NCBI RefSeq assembly: GCF_002863565.1
Contig: NZ_PGUW01000004.1
Span: 496,001-560,000, forward strand
From: Bacillus sp. V5-8f
GTDB taxonomy: Bacteria > Bacillota > Bacilli > Bacillales > DSM-1321
Length of the DNA stretch: 64,000 nt
Reading direction: 5' to 3'
Each line of letters begins with the position of its first letter. Position 1 is the first letter of the stretch. Made by a program: the position numbers and the translations under genes. Positions 25,543 through 34,368 of the stretch are shown here, piece after piece. A model generated the notes under the pieces. The model was not told the origin of the DNA, searched no databases, and worked only from the letters and a program-made list of their open reading frames with translations.

Positions 25543-26724
25543 ATGCAAGACGAGAATAGGTATGCGCGTGACAAGGAAATCTGCATGCATTTGGGCGATG
25601 ACCAGGAGCGGTTTACGGGAGCTGTTGTACCACCGATATTTGGTAACACATTGTTTACCTATCCGACCCTTGAAGAGCTGGCAAAGGCGGAGTCTCAAGA
25701 ACAGAACCACTATGTATATAGTCGGGGAAGCAATCCCACGGTAGAAATCGCTGAGAAAAAGCTTGCTGCCCTGGAGCGGGGTGAAGCATGCAGGTGTTTC
25801 AGTTCAGGAATGGCTGCTATCAGCGCAACCCTATTTAACAGCCTAAAAAAGGGTGACCATGTACTTTGTATTGACAATCTGTATTTCTCAACAATGGATT
25901 TAATGAAATATCTACAAAAATTCGGGGTTGAACACTCCGTTGTGTATTCCGTTTCAATTAGTGAGATTGAAAACGGAATCAAAGACAATACCAAGGTGAT
26001 CTATATAGAAAGCCCAACTGATATGACATACCGCCTCGTAGATTTACAAGCTGTGGCAAAATTAGCAAAAAACAAGGGAATTAGAACAATCATTGATAAT
26101 ACCTGGGCTACCCCCCTTTTTCAAAAGCCGCTAGAAATGGGCATTGATATTGTTATTCATTCCGCGTCAAAGTATTTAGGAGGGCACAGTGATCTATTGG
26201 GTGGTGCAGTGATTGCCTCACGTGAAATCATCGATTCCCTCTTTCACAAGGAGCTATTGCTTTTTGGGGCTAATTTATCGCCCTATGAGGCCGCGTTGCT
26301 GCTTAGAGGGCTAAGGACTCTGCCCTTCAGAATGAAGGCCCACCAGGAAAATGGCATTCAGGTAGCTAAATTTCTTGAAACCCACCCCGCGGTGAAAAAC
26401 GTCCATTATCCGGGTTTGCGCTCACATCCTGATTATGAGCTCGGAAAAAGACAGCTCAGCGGCTATTCCGGGTTAATGGGTTTTGAACTGGAGGATGTAC
26501 ATTTTGAACAGGTAAAAAAAGTCGTTAACTCCGTGGAACTCTTTCAGGTAGGCGTCTCGTGGGGTTCATTTGAAAGTTTAATTTATTCCAGAAACAACGG
26601 GAAAAATGCTGATCGGCTCAGAAAGGAAAATCAGAGTCCGGGGCTTATCCGGCTGGCAGTAGGATTGGAAGACTGTGACCTGCTTATCGGTGATTTGAAA
26701 AAAGCCCTTGATAGATTATTATAA
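25543..26724 (+). CDS. Cys/Met metabolism PLP-dependent enzyme
   Basis: 393 residues, cystathionine gamma-synthase/beta-lyase superfamily. YSRGSNPTVEIAEKKLAALE, SSGMAAISATL, DNTWATPLFQKPLEMGIDIVIHSASKYLGGHSDLLGG (PLP lysine in SASKYLGG) and GLIRLAVGLED are present. The exact reaction (beta-lyase, gamma-synthase or methionine gamma-lyase) cannot be told. AGGAGG precedes the ATG. The 237 bases upstream contain no S-box or T-box features that I can see, only a small CAACC-AATC-GGTTG-TTTTC hairpin (25455-25473). Confidence 0.88.
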   Translation: MQDENRYARDKEICMHLGDDQERFTGAVVPPIFGNTLFTYPTLEELAKAESQEQNHYVYSRGSNPTVEIAEKKLAALERGEACRCFSSGMAAISATLFNSLKKGDHVLCIDNLYFSTMDLMKYLQKFGVEHSVVYSVSISEIENGIKDNTKVIYIESPTDMTYRLVDLQAVAKLAKNKGIRTIIDNTWATPLFQKPLEMGIDIVIHSASKYLGGHSDLLGGAVIASREIIDSLFHKELLLFGANLSPYEAALLLRGLRTLPFRMKAHQENGIQVAKFLETHPAVKNVHYPGLRSHPDYELGKRQLSGYSGLMGFELEDVHFEQVKKVVNSVELFQVGVSWGSFESLIYSRNNGKNADRLRKENQSPGLIRLAVGLEDCDLLIGDLKKALDRLL

Positions 26725-26740
26725 TTTTTTGTAGGTCGAT

Positions 26741-26775
26741 TGCGCTGTTATTGTGAAACAGCGCAGCTTTTCTTT
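26741..26775 (+). terminator. Terminator of the PLP enzyme gene
   Basis: TGCGCTGTT/AACAGCGCA stem with a T-rich tail, two bases before the next promoter. Confidence 0.85.
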
Positions 26776-26776
26776 A

Positions 26777-26805
26777 TTGACATTTATATTTCAATCATTT
26801 ATCTT
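26777..26805 (+). promoter_or_regulatory. Promoter of the quinone-resistance operon
   Basis: TTGACA (26777-26782), 17-base spacer, TATCTT (26800-26805). The -10 box forms the beginning of the first MhqR-type box. Confidence 0.7.
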
Positions 26806-26837
26806 TAAATCAAGGTAAATATCTCGAATTCAAGGTA
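26800..26837 (+). promoter_or_regulatory. Two tandem MhqR-type operator boxes
   Basis: TATCTTTAAATCAAGGTA (26800-26817) and TATCTCGAATTCAAGGTA (26820-26837), 20 bases apart, so on the same face of the helix. The second is close to the palindrome TATCTcgAAtTCgAGATA described for the MarR-type repressor MhqR in B. subtilis. No mhqR gene lies in this window. Confidence 0.6.
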
Positions 26838-26891
26838 ATAGTTTGTTGAAAAAGGAAAACGGCAAATAATAATGAGACGAGGTGAAAATAC

Positions 26892-27863
26892 ATGGAGTTA
26901 AAAGGCATCCACCATGTTTCGGCATTAACGAAGAACGCGGAGAAAAACTATCATTTCTATACAAGTGTGATGGGCATGAGGCTCATAAAGAAAACTGTGA
27001 ATCAGGACGACATCTCGGTTTATCACTTATTCTATGGAGATGGAATCGGAACTCCAGGAACCGAATTTACTTTTTTTGAAATACCAAATGCAGGACGGGC
27101 GCATCCAGGAACAAACAGTATTTCAGAAACGTCACTCCGGGTCAGGACCGATGCGGCCTTGGATTATTGGAAGAATCGATTTGCTAGGTTCAGCATCAAT
27201 CATGGCCAAATAACAGAGCGTTTTGGTCGAAAAGTACTGCCTTTTACAGGTTTTGAGGAACAGAGGCTACTGCTGGTTTCTGACGAATCTGAAGAAGGAA
27301 CTGTACAAGGGAGTCCTTGGGTATTGAGCCCTGTACCCCCGGAATACGGAATTGTCGGATTGGGCCCGGTAAAGCTAACTGTTACTGATTTGGAAGCAAC
27401 CTCAGGGATTCTCTCAAGTTTGCTCGGCTTCAGCAAAAAAGGCACCTTTCCTTCCATCTTTCCTGGACAGCGCGATATTGAAGTTTATGAGACTGGCGGG
27501 GGCGGAATAGGGGCAGAGGTGCATCTTGAGGAGAGAAAGGATCTTCCGAAGGAGCGGCTGGGCCGTGGAGGTGTCCACCATGTGGCTTTCAGAGTTTCCG
27601 ATGAACAGGAAATGATGCAGTGGATCAATAAAGTACAAGCGGCAGGGATACCGAATTCAGGGTTTGTCGATCGTTTTTATTTCCGTTCACTCTATTTCAG
27701 GGAGCCCAATGGTATTCTTTTCGAGTTGGCAACGGATGGACCTGGCTTTGCTACAGATGAGGAACTGGAACATTTAGGGGAATCTCTGGCGCTGCCGCCA
27801 TTCTTAGAGGAAAAGCGGCCCATCATAGAAGCAAAACTAAAACCTCTTAAAACGAAGAAATAG
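26892..27863 (+). CDS. Ring-cleaving dioxygenase, Mhq type (VOC)
   Basis: 323 residues, two VOC modules. GIHHVSALTKNAEKNYHFYT starts module one, GVHHVAFRVSD module two, and ILFELATDGPGFATDEE gives the conserved metal Glu; the His ligands are in GIHH and GVHH. Extradiol-type dioxygenases of this group (MhqA/MhqE/MhqO) open hydroquinone or thiol-quinone adduct rings. First gene of an operon whose promoter overlaps MhqR-type boxes. Confidence 0.88.
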   Translation: MELKGIHHVSALTKNAEKNYHFYTSVMGMRLIKKTVNQDDISVYHLFYGDGIGTPGTEFTFFEIPNAGRAHPGTNSISETSLRVRTDAALDYWKNRFARFSINHGQITERFGRKVLPFTGFEEQRLLLVSDESEEGTVQGSPWVLSPVPPEYGIVGLGPVKLTVTDLEATSGILSSLLGFSKKGTFPSIFPGQRDIEVYETGGGGIGAEVHLEERKDLPKERLGRGGVHHVAFRVSDEQEMMQWINKVQAAGIPNSGFVDRFYFRSLYFREPNGILFELATDGPGFATDEELEHLGESLALPPFLEEKRPIIEAKLKPLKTKK

Positions 27864-27886
27864 GGCTTATTCGATGGAAGGAGAAC

Positions 27887-28840
27887 ATGATGAAAAAAAA
27901 GACAACTGGTATTCACCATATCACCGCGATTGTAGGGAATCCTCAGGAGAATGTAGATTTTTACGCTGGTGTGCTGGGTCTTCGTCTTGTAAAGAAAACG
28001 GTGAACTTTGACGATCCGGGAACATATCACCTTTATTTTGGCGATGAACAAGGGAGCCCGGGAACCATCATGACCTTTTTCCCTTGGCCAAACGCATTCC
28101 GTGGTAAAATTGGGGGTGGCCAAGTCGGAAAGACGTCTTTCGTTGTACCGGAGGGTACTCTCGATTTTTGGGAACAACGGTTGGAAAAGTTTAAGATTTC
28201 ATTTGAAAAATCCTCCCGGTTTGGTGAAGAATACCTTGCTTTTGAAGATCCACATGGTCTAAAACTGGAGCTTACAGCTAGAAAAGAAGGCAGGAAAAGC
28301 GATTGGGCTTTTGGCGGGGTTTCACGCGAAAATGCTATTAAAGGCTTTGGAGGAGCAGTATTACTATCTACCCAGCCGGCCAAGACGATGGAGCTGCTTG
28401 TGGATGTGATGGGTCTTGAACAGGTAAAAGAAGAGGGCGATTACGTAAGATTTCGTTCAATTGGTGATATAGGTAACACCATAGATGTAGGAAAGTCAGC
28501 TATGCCGCTAGGATCTATAGGAGTAGGCATCGTCCACCATATTGCCTGGAGGGCAAAAGATTTTGAAGACCATGAAAGTTGGAAACAGCATGTAGCCAAT
28601 GCTGGTTATGGTGTTACACCGGTCATCGACCGCCAATATTTCAATGCGATTTATTTCAGGGAAGAGGGCCAAATTCTCTTTGAAATAGCGACCGACCCGC
28701 CCGGTTTTACCCGGGATGAAACTGCCGAAGAGATGGGAAGAAGGCTTTTGTTGCCTCCGTGGCTTGAGGAAAGGCGTCAGCGTTTAGAGGCAACGCTCCT
28801 GCCTGCCGAGGTACGGGTCTTAAAGGAGGATAAATCATGA
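27887..28840 (+). CDS. Second ring-cleaving dioxygenase, Mhq type
   Basis: 317 residues, a paralogue of the gene before it: TGIHHITAIVGNPQENVDFYAGVLGLRLVKKTVN and VHHIAWRAKD carry the His ligands, ILFEIATDPPGFTRDE the Glu. AAGGAG precedes the ATG. The stop overlaps the start of the hydrolase gene by four bases (ATGA). Two such enzymes in one operon suggests different substrates. Confidence 0.88.
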   Translation: MMKKKTTGIHHITAIVGNPQENVDFYAGVLGLRLVKKTVNFDDPGTYHLYFGDEQGSPGTIMTFFPWPNAFRGKIGGGQVGKTSFVVPEGTLDFWEQRLEKFKISFEKSSRFGEEYLAFEDPHGLKLELTARKEGRKSDWAFGGVSRENAIKGFGGAVLLSTQPAKTMELLVDVMGLEQVKEEGDYVRFRSIGDIGNTIDVGKSAMPLGSIGVGIVHHIAWRAKDFEDHESWKQHVANAGYGVTPVIDRQYFNAIYFREEGQILFEIATDPPGFTRDETAEEMGRRLLLPPWLEERRQRLEATLLPAEVRVLKEDKS

Positions 28841-29457
28841 ACATGAAGCATATTTTTAAAGAAGGAAGCAGCAATAAAGCGCCTGTTCTTTTACTTTTGC
28901 ATGGTACAGGCGGCACGGAAGAGGATTTGTTGGGGCTTGCAGAATTGATATCCCCTAAGTCATCCATTTTAAGCGTAAGGGGAAACGTTCTGGAGAATGG
29001 AATGCCCAGATTTTTTCGCAGATTGGCCGAGGGTGTATTTGATGAGGAGGATCTCGTCATCCGCACAGAGGAATTAAACCAATTTCTTCAGGACGCTTCG
29101 GAGCAATACGGGTTCGACCGCTCAAATATAGTGGCGGTTGGGTATTCCAATGGGGCAAACATTGCCGGAAGCCTGCTGTTTCATTATGAAAATTCATTAA
29201 AGGGGGCAGTCCTTCACCATCCTATGGTTCCTAGAAGGGGAATAAAGCTGCCGGTTATGCGAGATCTGCCTATTTTTATTGGAGCCGGTAGCAATGATCC
29301 AATTTGCCCTGCGAGTGAAACAGAAGAATTAGCATTTTTATTAAAAAATTCCGGGGCAAGCGTTGATATACACTGGGACCAATTTGGGCACCAGCTGACC
29401 CGGTCGGAAGCGCTAGCTGCCGCAGGCTGGTTCCAAAAGACTTTCACGGTTGAATAG
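28837..29457 (+). CDS. mhqD: MhqD-like alpha/beta hydrolase
   Basis: 206 residues, carboxylesterase type. LLLLHGTGGTEEDLL (oxyanion region), nucleophile GYSNGAN, acid GSNDPICP and the histidine in FGHQLT are present. In B. subtilis MhqD sits in MhqR-controlled operons with ring dioxygenases and contributes to hydroquinone resistance; the context here is the same. Confidence 0.88.
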   Translation: MNMKHIFKEGSSNKAPVLLLLHGTGGTEEDLLGLAELISPKSSILSVRGNVLENGMPRFFRRLAEGVFDEEDLVIRTEELNQFLQDASEQYGFDRSNIVAVGYSNGANIAGSLLFHYENSLKGAVLHHPMVPRRGIKLPVMRDLPIFIGAGSNDPICPASETEELAFLLKNSGASVDIHWDQFGHQLTRSEALAAAGWFQKTFTVE

Positions 29458-29469
29458 GAGTTGATTTGA

Positions 29470-30081
29470 GTGTTAACGTTAAATCCTAATAAAATGTCCG
29501 AACGCGACAATTATAAATTTTTAACAGGGAGTATCATTCCAAGGCCGGTAGCGCTTGTCACGACATTATCTGTGAACGGTTCATTAAATATCGCCCCGTT
29601 TAGTTACTTTAATATTGTTAGTGCGAACCCGCCTATGATTTCCCTTTCAATCCAGCGCAGAGGTGGAAGCAAAAAGGACACAGCCAAGAACGCTTTGGAA
29701 AAAGGTGAGTTTGTGGTCCATATCACAGATGAATCGAATGTAGAAGCTGCCAACAAAACCGCCGCAGAACTGCCTTATGAAGAAAGCGAATTACCGCTGT
29801 CGGGCTTTGAGGCAATAGATAGCAGTTCGATATCAGTGCCAGGCATAAAGGAAGCAAAAATCAGATTCGAATGTAAGCTTGAGCATTCACTCGAGTTAGG
29901 AGGAGCTGAAGGGGAACCTGCCTGTGATTTACTGATCGGCAGAATTGTAACATATCATATAGAGCCAAGCCTGTATCATGACGGTAAAATCGATCCTTTC
30001 AAGTTAAGCCCTGTAAGCCGTCTTGCAGGAAATGATTATGCCTCTTTAGGAAAGACATTCACGCTAAATCGGCCGCGATAA
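29470..30081 (+). CDS. Flavin reductase / FMN-binding split-barrel protein
   Basis: 203 residues. LTGSIIPRPVALVTTLSVNGSLNIAPFSYFNIVSANPPMISLSI is the FMN-binding split barrel of the flavin reductase family (DIM6/NTAB). GTG 29470 has AGGAG nine bases upstream. As last gene of the operon it probably supplies reduced flavin or reduces a ring-cleavage product; inference. Confidence 0.85.
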   Translation: MLTLNPNKMSERDNYKFLTGSIIPRPVALVTTLSVNGSLNIAPFSYFNIVSANPPMISLSIQRRGGSKKDTAKNALEKGEFVVHITDESNVEAANKTAAELPYEESELPLSGFEAIDSSSISVPGIKEAKIRFECKLEHSLELGGAEGEPACDLLIGRIVTYHIEPSLYHDGKIDPFKLSPVSRLAGNDYASLGKTFTLNRPR

Positions 30082-30086
30082 AATAG

Positions 30087-30120
30087 AACTTCTCCATTTG
30101 AAAATGGGGAAGTTTTTTTA
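30087..30120 (+). terminator. Terminator of the quinone-resistance operon
   Basis: AACTTCTCCATTT / AAATGGGGAAGTT stem with a T7 tail. Confidence 0.92.
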
Positions 30121-30255
30121 TGTAGTTTTTCTGTAGGAGCACTTGCGTATAGAAAAATGTTATATTTTACAGTTTATGCTAATAGATTAAAAAGTATTAA
30201 CCGAAACGGGTTTATGCAATCTAAAACCCACAATACATAAAAGGAGCTGTTTGGC

Positions 30256-30747
30256 ATGCCAGAAGGATTGCATAAAGTTTTGCTTCCGTTTCCCATAAGG
30301 ATGGTTTGGAATTTTGTAAGTGTTATGGATAATTGGTCTCCCCTGGTGCCAGGATATGTTGGTCACGAAATCATTAGCGATAATGAATCCACATGGGAGT
30401 TCGTAGGAGATTTAGGTCCTCTTAAGAAAAAAATAAAAATGAAGGTGCAAATTACAAAATGGGTGGAACCGACGAAGGTGACATTTGATTTGTTAGGCCT
30501 GAATGAAAAATTTATTGGAAAAGGTCATTTTTCAGGCAGACAAATAGACCCGCAAACTACTGAGATGGAGGGCTTCCTCGATATTACTGCGAATGGGGCA
30601 ACTGCACGGCTTACAAATGGATTACTAAAATCTTTTGTTCCCCGCACGTGTACTGAGTTAACAGAAGCTATTGCAGAAAAATTGATCAGTTCAGCTGGGA
30701 ATGAGCATAATGTTTTAAGGTATCACACTGGTTTTTCCAATAAATAA
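30256..30747 (+). CDS. CoxG/SRPBCC family protein
   Basis: 163 residues. The pattern FPIRMVWNFVSVMDNWSPLVPGYVGHEI ... TWEFVGDLGPLKKKIKMKVQIT ... GATARLTNGLLKSFVPRTCTELTEAIAEKL fits the CO dehydrogenase subunit G-like (CoxG) branch of the START/SRPBCC fold, a hydrophobic-ligand-binding domain. No CO dehydrogenase genes are near, so the role is unknown. AAAGGAG precedes the ATG. Confidence 0.85.
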   Translation: MPEGLHKVLLPFPIRMVWNFVSVMDNWSPLVPGYVGHEIISDNESTWEFVGDLGPLKKKIKMKVQITKWVEPTKVTFDLLGLNEKFIGKGHFSGRQIDPQTTEMEGFLDITANGATARLTNGLLKSFVPRTCTELTEAIAEKLISSAGNEHNVLRYHTGFSNK

Positions 30748-30782
30748 GCTGTGATATTATTAACCCTGTTTACAAAACCTAA

Positions 30783-30807
30783 ACTTGATGCCAAAGGCGC
30801 ATCAAGT
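30783..30807 (+). repeat. Inverted repeat between coxG-like gene and ypzG
   Basis: ACTTGATGC / GCATCAAGT, nine perfect pairs around CAAAGG(C). No T-run, so not a typical terminator; could be an operator or processing hairpin. Confidence 0.5.
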
Positions 30808-30829
30808 ATCCATCAATTGGGGTGATTCG

Positions 30830-30982
30830 ATGAGTTACAAAGATCAATTAGATCCACACTCTGAGCTTTTTCACCATAATTGGACCAGGCCCAAGCGTGC
30901 TAAATCACAGGTAAATGGGCATACTCAAATGACCAAGACCAATATCATATTAAGAAGCAACGCCAAGGCTCATCGCTGGTAA
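30830..30982 (+). CDS. ypzG: YpzG-like small protein, 50 aa
   Basis: Starts MSYKDQLDPHSELFHHNWTR and continues PKRAKSQVNGHTQ to NAKAHRW. The RSK/AKSQVNGxTQ ... HRW pattern is that of the YpzG family of small Bacillus proteins of unknown function. ATG 30830 follows GGGGTG. Confidence 0.7.
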   Translation: MSYKDQLDPHSELFHHNWTRPKRAKSQVNGHTQMTKTNIILRSNAKAHRW

Positions 30983-31002
30983 GGATGCTATGGAAAACAG
31001 GG

Positions 31003-31029
31003 AAAAGACGCTTAAGGCGTCTTTTTTCT
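31003..31029 (+). terminator. Terminator after ypzG
   Basis: AAGACGC/GCGTCTT stem with a T6 tail. Confidence 0.88.
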
Positions 31030-31245
31030 TTTATGAGTGCTGTTATGGATGTTATGTCTAGGTTGAAAGTAAGGAACCTATGAAAGTTAGGTGGCGTAAG
31101 GGTTTCCGTGTAAGTGAATATCTGCTTGAATTGGATGGTGGGTGTTAATTGAAAACTTACTATGGTTTACCAAGAGGAAATAAATTTGGAAAATCAGGGA
31201 AATGCTGCTTATGATTACATTTTCATTGCTCAATCCCAAGAAACA

Positions 31246-31281
31246 ACAAACCGCACTAGTATATAACCGTGCGGTTTGTTT
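31246..31281 (-). terminator. Terminator of hxlAB
   Basis: AACAAACCGCAC pairs with GTGCGGTTTGTT over twelve bases, seven bases beyond the hxlB stop codon. Confidence 0.85.
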
Positions 31282-31287
31282 AAAACT

Positions 31288-31845
31288 TTATTCTAAATTC
31301 GCATGTTTTCCATACATTGTGTTGGAATCCAGTCCTTTTTTCTCCATGAACCGTAAAATGACAGCATCATAAAACAAAAGGAGTGTTTGCTCAAAAAGCG
31401 AACCCATCGGCTGTATTGTTTGGTAGTCGGCTTCGGATTGGTCTTTAGGGGAACCGGGCATTTTGATCGTAAAATTTGCAAGGCGCCCGATCGTAGATTC
31501 GGGAAAAATGGTAGCAGCCACCACGGTACCGCCTATGCTTTTTGCTTTTTCAGCCATGGATACAAGGCTTTTTGTTTCCCCTGAACCGGAACCGATGATC
31601 AAAATATCACTTTCTTCGAAATTTGCGGTTACTGTTTCCCCGATAACATATGCATCCAAGCCCATATGCATCATCCGCATAGCAAATGACTTGCCCATGA
31701 AACCTGACCTGCCTGCTCCAGCGACAAATATTTTCTTTGACTCGAGAATCGCGTTCACCAGCTTTTCCGCTTCTTCATCGGAAATCATGTCTGCTGATCG
31801 TTCCAACTCTTTTAAAATCATTGCTAAATACTCGGTTGTCTGCAT
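31288..31845 (-). CDS. hxlB: 6-phospho-3-hexuloisomerase
   Basis: 185 residues, one SIS domain: IFVAGAGRSGFMGKSFAMRMMHMG, IIGSGSGETKSLVSMAEKAK and PMGSLFEQTLLLFYDA. Converts hexulose-6-phosphate, made by the enzyme encoded just upstream, to fructose-6-phosphate: the second step of the ribulose monophosphate route for formaldehyde. Seven bases separate it from hxlA. Confidence 0.94.
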   Translation of the reverse strand: MQTTEYLAMILKELERSADMISDEEAEKLVNAILESKKIFVAGAGRSGFMGKSFAMRMMHMGLDAYVIGETVTANFEESDILIIGSGSGETKSLVSMAEKAKSIGGTVVAATIFPESTIGRLANFTIKMPGSPKDQSEADYQTIQPMGSLFEQTLLLFYDAVILRFMEKKGLDSNTMYGKHANLE

Positions 31846-31852
31846 GTTGCTT

Positions 31853-32485
31853 TTACCCTTGCTTAATCAGTTTTTTCATTTCGGCTGCCGCCGCTTTTTT
31901 ATCATCTTTCCCGGTAATGCCGCCACCTACGATTACAAGGTCTGGTTGGGCTTTCATGACTTCAGGGAGTGTTTCTAGCTTAATTCCGCCCGCAATCGCA
32001 GTTTTTGCATTTTTTACAACATTTTTGATTTTTCGAAGGTCTTCAAAAGAGTTCTCTCCGACTGCTTGAAGATCATAGCCTGTATGAACACAGATATAGT
32101 CTACACCAAACTCATCAAGCTCCTTCGCACGCCCCTCGATGTCTTTTACTGCAATCATATCAACCAGGATTTTCTTGCCCTGTTTTTTCGCTTCTTCAAC
32201 AGCACCCTTTATCGATTGGTCCTCGGCAGCACCCAGGATTGTGATGATGTCAGCGCCAGCTTCGGATGCTTTCATAACCTCATAACCTGCCGCATCCATG
32301 ATTTTTAAGTCAGCCAATACTTTTAAGTTTGGGAAAGCTTCCTTGATTTCCTTAACTGCACGAAGCCCTTCATTAATTACAACTGGTGTACCAATCTCGA
32401 CGATGTCGATATGTTCTTCGACTTCCTTCACCAATTGTTTTGCTTCTGGAATGTTTACAAGGTCTAATGCAAGTTGTAATTCCAT
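31853..32485 (-). CDS. hxlA: 3-hexulose-6-phosphate synthase
   Basis: 210 residues, TIM barrel of the OMP decarboxylase suprafamily: MELQLALDLVNIPEAKQLV, VDIVEIGTPVV-like VEHIDIVEIGTPVVINEG, LADLKIMDAAGYEVMKA and IVGGGITGKDD. Condenses formaldehyde with ribulose-5-phosphate. ATG 32485 has AGGAGTG upstream. In B. subtilis the operon is switched on by HxlR in response to formaldehyde; no HxlR gene lies adjacent here. Confidence 0.94.
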   Translation of the reverse strand: MELQLALDLVNIPEAKQLVKEVEEHIDIVEIGTPVVINEGLRAVKEIKEAFPNLKVLADLKIMDAAGYEVMKASEAGADIITILGAAEDQSIKGAVEEAKKQGKKILVDMIAVKDIEGRAKELDEFGVDYICVHTGYDLQAVGENSFEDLRKIKNVVKNAKTAIAGGIKLETLPEVMKAQPDLVIVGGGITGKDDKKAAAAEMKKLIKQG

Positions 32486-32506
32486 GAATGTCTCACTCCT
32501 AATCAT

Positions 32507-32826
32507 TTATTTCTTAGGTGTACAGTTTTAAAATTCCCTATAAGGATTACACTAAACCTGGAAAGGAATCTGTACTTAAAGCTTTTACCTGGCAAGTATA
32601 TCTCCTGTCCGATGAAATAAGAAGTACGCACTTTATTTTTACATAGTAACAAAAAGTATACTATATGTTTTCAATGTCAGTGAGTTAGCATTATCACTCA
32701 GACAATTTACAAAAAACTTTCAACGAACCGGGCCCCGTTTGGAATGGAACCCGGTTTTTCCGTTTTTAGATGAAATAGAAACCTTGGTACATACTATTTC
32801 TAACACGGTATGAAGGAGAGTAAGGT
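32507..32826. other. Intergenic region between hxlA and dacC
   Basis: No gene. Holds the hxlA promoter region (AT-rich, AGTATACTAT near 32653) and a terminator-shaped element at 32726-32766 facing the + strand although no gene precedes it on that strand. Confidence 0.5.
32726..32766 (+). terminator. Orphan intrinsic terminator
   Basis: AACCGGG/CCCGGTT stem followed by TTTCCGTTTTT. Nothing upstream on this strand is a gene, so it would end antisense or small-RNA transcription or act in the dacC leader. Confidence 0.6.
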
Positions 32827-34305
32827 ATGACGATCTACATAAACACATTAGGGATTGTTTTTGTATCAATCGGGATAACCTTGGCTCTCTTCAGTGAAGG
32901 GTATCACGCTCAGGCTGTAGTTTCAAAGAGACAGAACACTTTTGATCAGATTTCAAACATACTGGACCATCCGCTGCTTGACGGATCTGTCACAGGAATC
33001 AGCGTCAGGAGTGCAGAGAGCGGAGAAATACTATATGAACATAACGGGAATACTCGACTGAGACCTGCGTCAAATATGAAGTTGTTGACGGCAGCAGCGG
33101 CGCTGGATCAACTGGGCGAGAATTATACCTTTAAAACGGAATTGATGACAGACGGTTGCATTCGGGCTAGAATTTTAACAGGGAACCTGTATTTGAAAGG
33201 ATACGGTGATCCCACTTTAGTGGAGAAGGATTTCAATGAAATGGCCGATGCTCTAAAAGACAAGGGTGTCAAATTGATTATTGGGAATATAATAGCTGAT
33301 GATTCCTGGTACGATAAAGAGAGATATTCGAAAGACCTTCCCTGGACCGACGAAATGCAATATTATGGAGCACAGATTTCGGCCATAACTGCTGCACCAG
33401 ATGATGACTATGATTCAGGTACGATTGTAGTCAAAGTGAGGCCGGGAAAAAAAGTGAATAGCCCTGCAGTTGTTTCTATATTTCCTCGAACCAAATATGT
33501 TAAAGTTATCAACTCAGTAAAAACAGTTGGTCAGGGTAGAAAGAGAACATTAAAAATCCGAAGGGAACATGGAACAAATACAATAACAGCGGAAGGAACC
33601 ATTCCAGTCGGTGAAAAAGCGGCCAAAAGCCGTGTAGCTATTTGGGAACCCACTGGGTATGCTCTTGAGTTATTTACAAATGCGCTTCAAAAACAAGGGG
33701 TAAAAGTGTTAAAAAGGGTGAAGCACGGGATAACTCCAAAGAACGCCACCGTTCTGGTTTCCCATAGATCCATGCCGTTATCCCAGCTCTTGGTACCATT
33801 TATGAAACTAAGCAACAACACCCATGCTGAAACTTTGGTCAAGGAAATAGGCAGGACTGCAAAAGGGGAAGGTAATTGGGAAAACGGTCTTGAGGTAATG
33901 GAGAGAAATCTTCAAACCCTAGGGGTCGATACCGGAAACATGGTCATTCGCGATGGATCCGGAGTTTCGCATGTCAGCCTGCTTAAGGCTAACGATATCA
34001 CAAAATTACTTTTCTTATGCCAAACAAAGACATGGTTTCAGACATATCTGAACTCCCTTCCGGTAGCTGGTGCCAGTAATCGTATGGTTGGAGGTACCTT
34101 GCAAAAACGAATGAGAAATACCTCAGCAGCAGGAAACGTAAAAGCAAAAACAGGCACTATTTCCACAGTGAGCTCACTTTCGGGCTATGTGTCAGGAAAA
34201 TCAGGAAAAAAGTATATATTTTCTGTTCTATTGAATAATGTTGCCGACGAAGCAGCAGTTAAAAAAGTGGAGGATCAAATAGCCATATTATTATCCAATC
34301 AATAG
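32827..34305 (+). CDS. dacC: D-alanyl-D-alanine carboxypeptidase/endopeptidase, PBP4a type
   Basis: 492 residues with an N-terminal signal sequence. S13-family penicillin-binding protein: SxxK in PASNMKLLTAA, SxN in KLSNNTHAETLVKE and KTG in KAKTGTISTVSS. The large insert between the first two motifs holds domains II and III (GNLYLKGYGDPTL). Trims or cuts peptidoglycan peptides outside the cell. AAGGAGAG precedes the ATG. Confidence 0.92.
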   Translation: MTIYINTLGIVFVSIGITLALFSEGYHAQAVVSKRQNTFDQISNILDHPLLDGSVTGISVRSAESGEILYEHNGNTRLRPASNMKLLTAAAALDQLGENYTFKTELMTDGCIRARILTGNLYLKGYGDPTLVEKDFNEMADALKDKGVKLIIGNIIADDSWYDKERYSKDLPWTDEMQYYGAQISAITAAPDDDYDSGTIVVKVRPGKKVNSPAVVSIFPRTKYVKVINSVKTVGQGRKRTLKIRREHGTNTITAEGTIPVGEKAAKSRVAIWEPTGYALELFTNALQKQGVKVLKRVKHGITPKNATVLVSHRSMPLSQLLVPFMKLSNNTHAETLVKEIGRTAKGEGNWENGLEVMERNLQTLGVDTGNMVIRDGSGVSHVSLLKANDITKLLFLCQTKTWFQTYLNSLPVAGASNRMVGGTLQKRMRNTSAAGNVKAKTGTISTVSSLSGYVSGKSGKKYIFSVLLNNVADEAAVKKVEDQIAILLSNQ

Positions 34306-34368
34306 TCCGAACCATAAGAGGATATGAGTTATTGGTGTCGAATTAGCTTTAATAGGAGGAGAGAAAGA

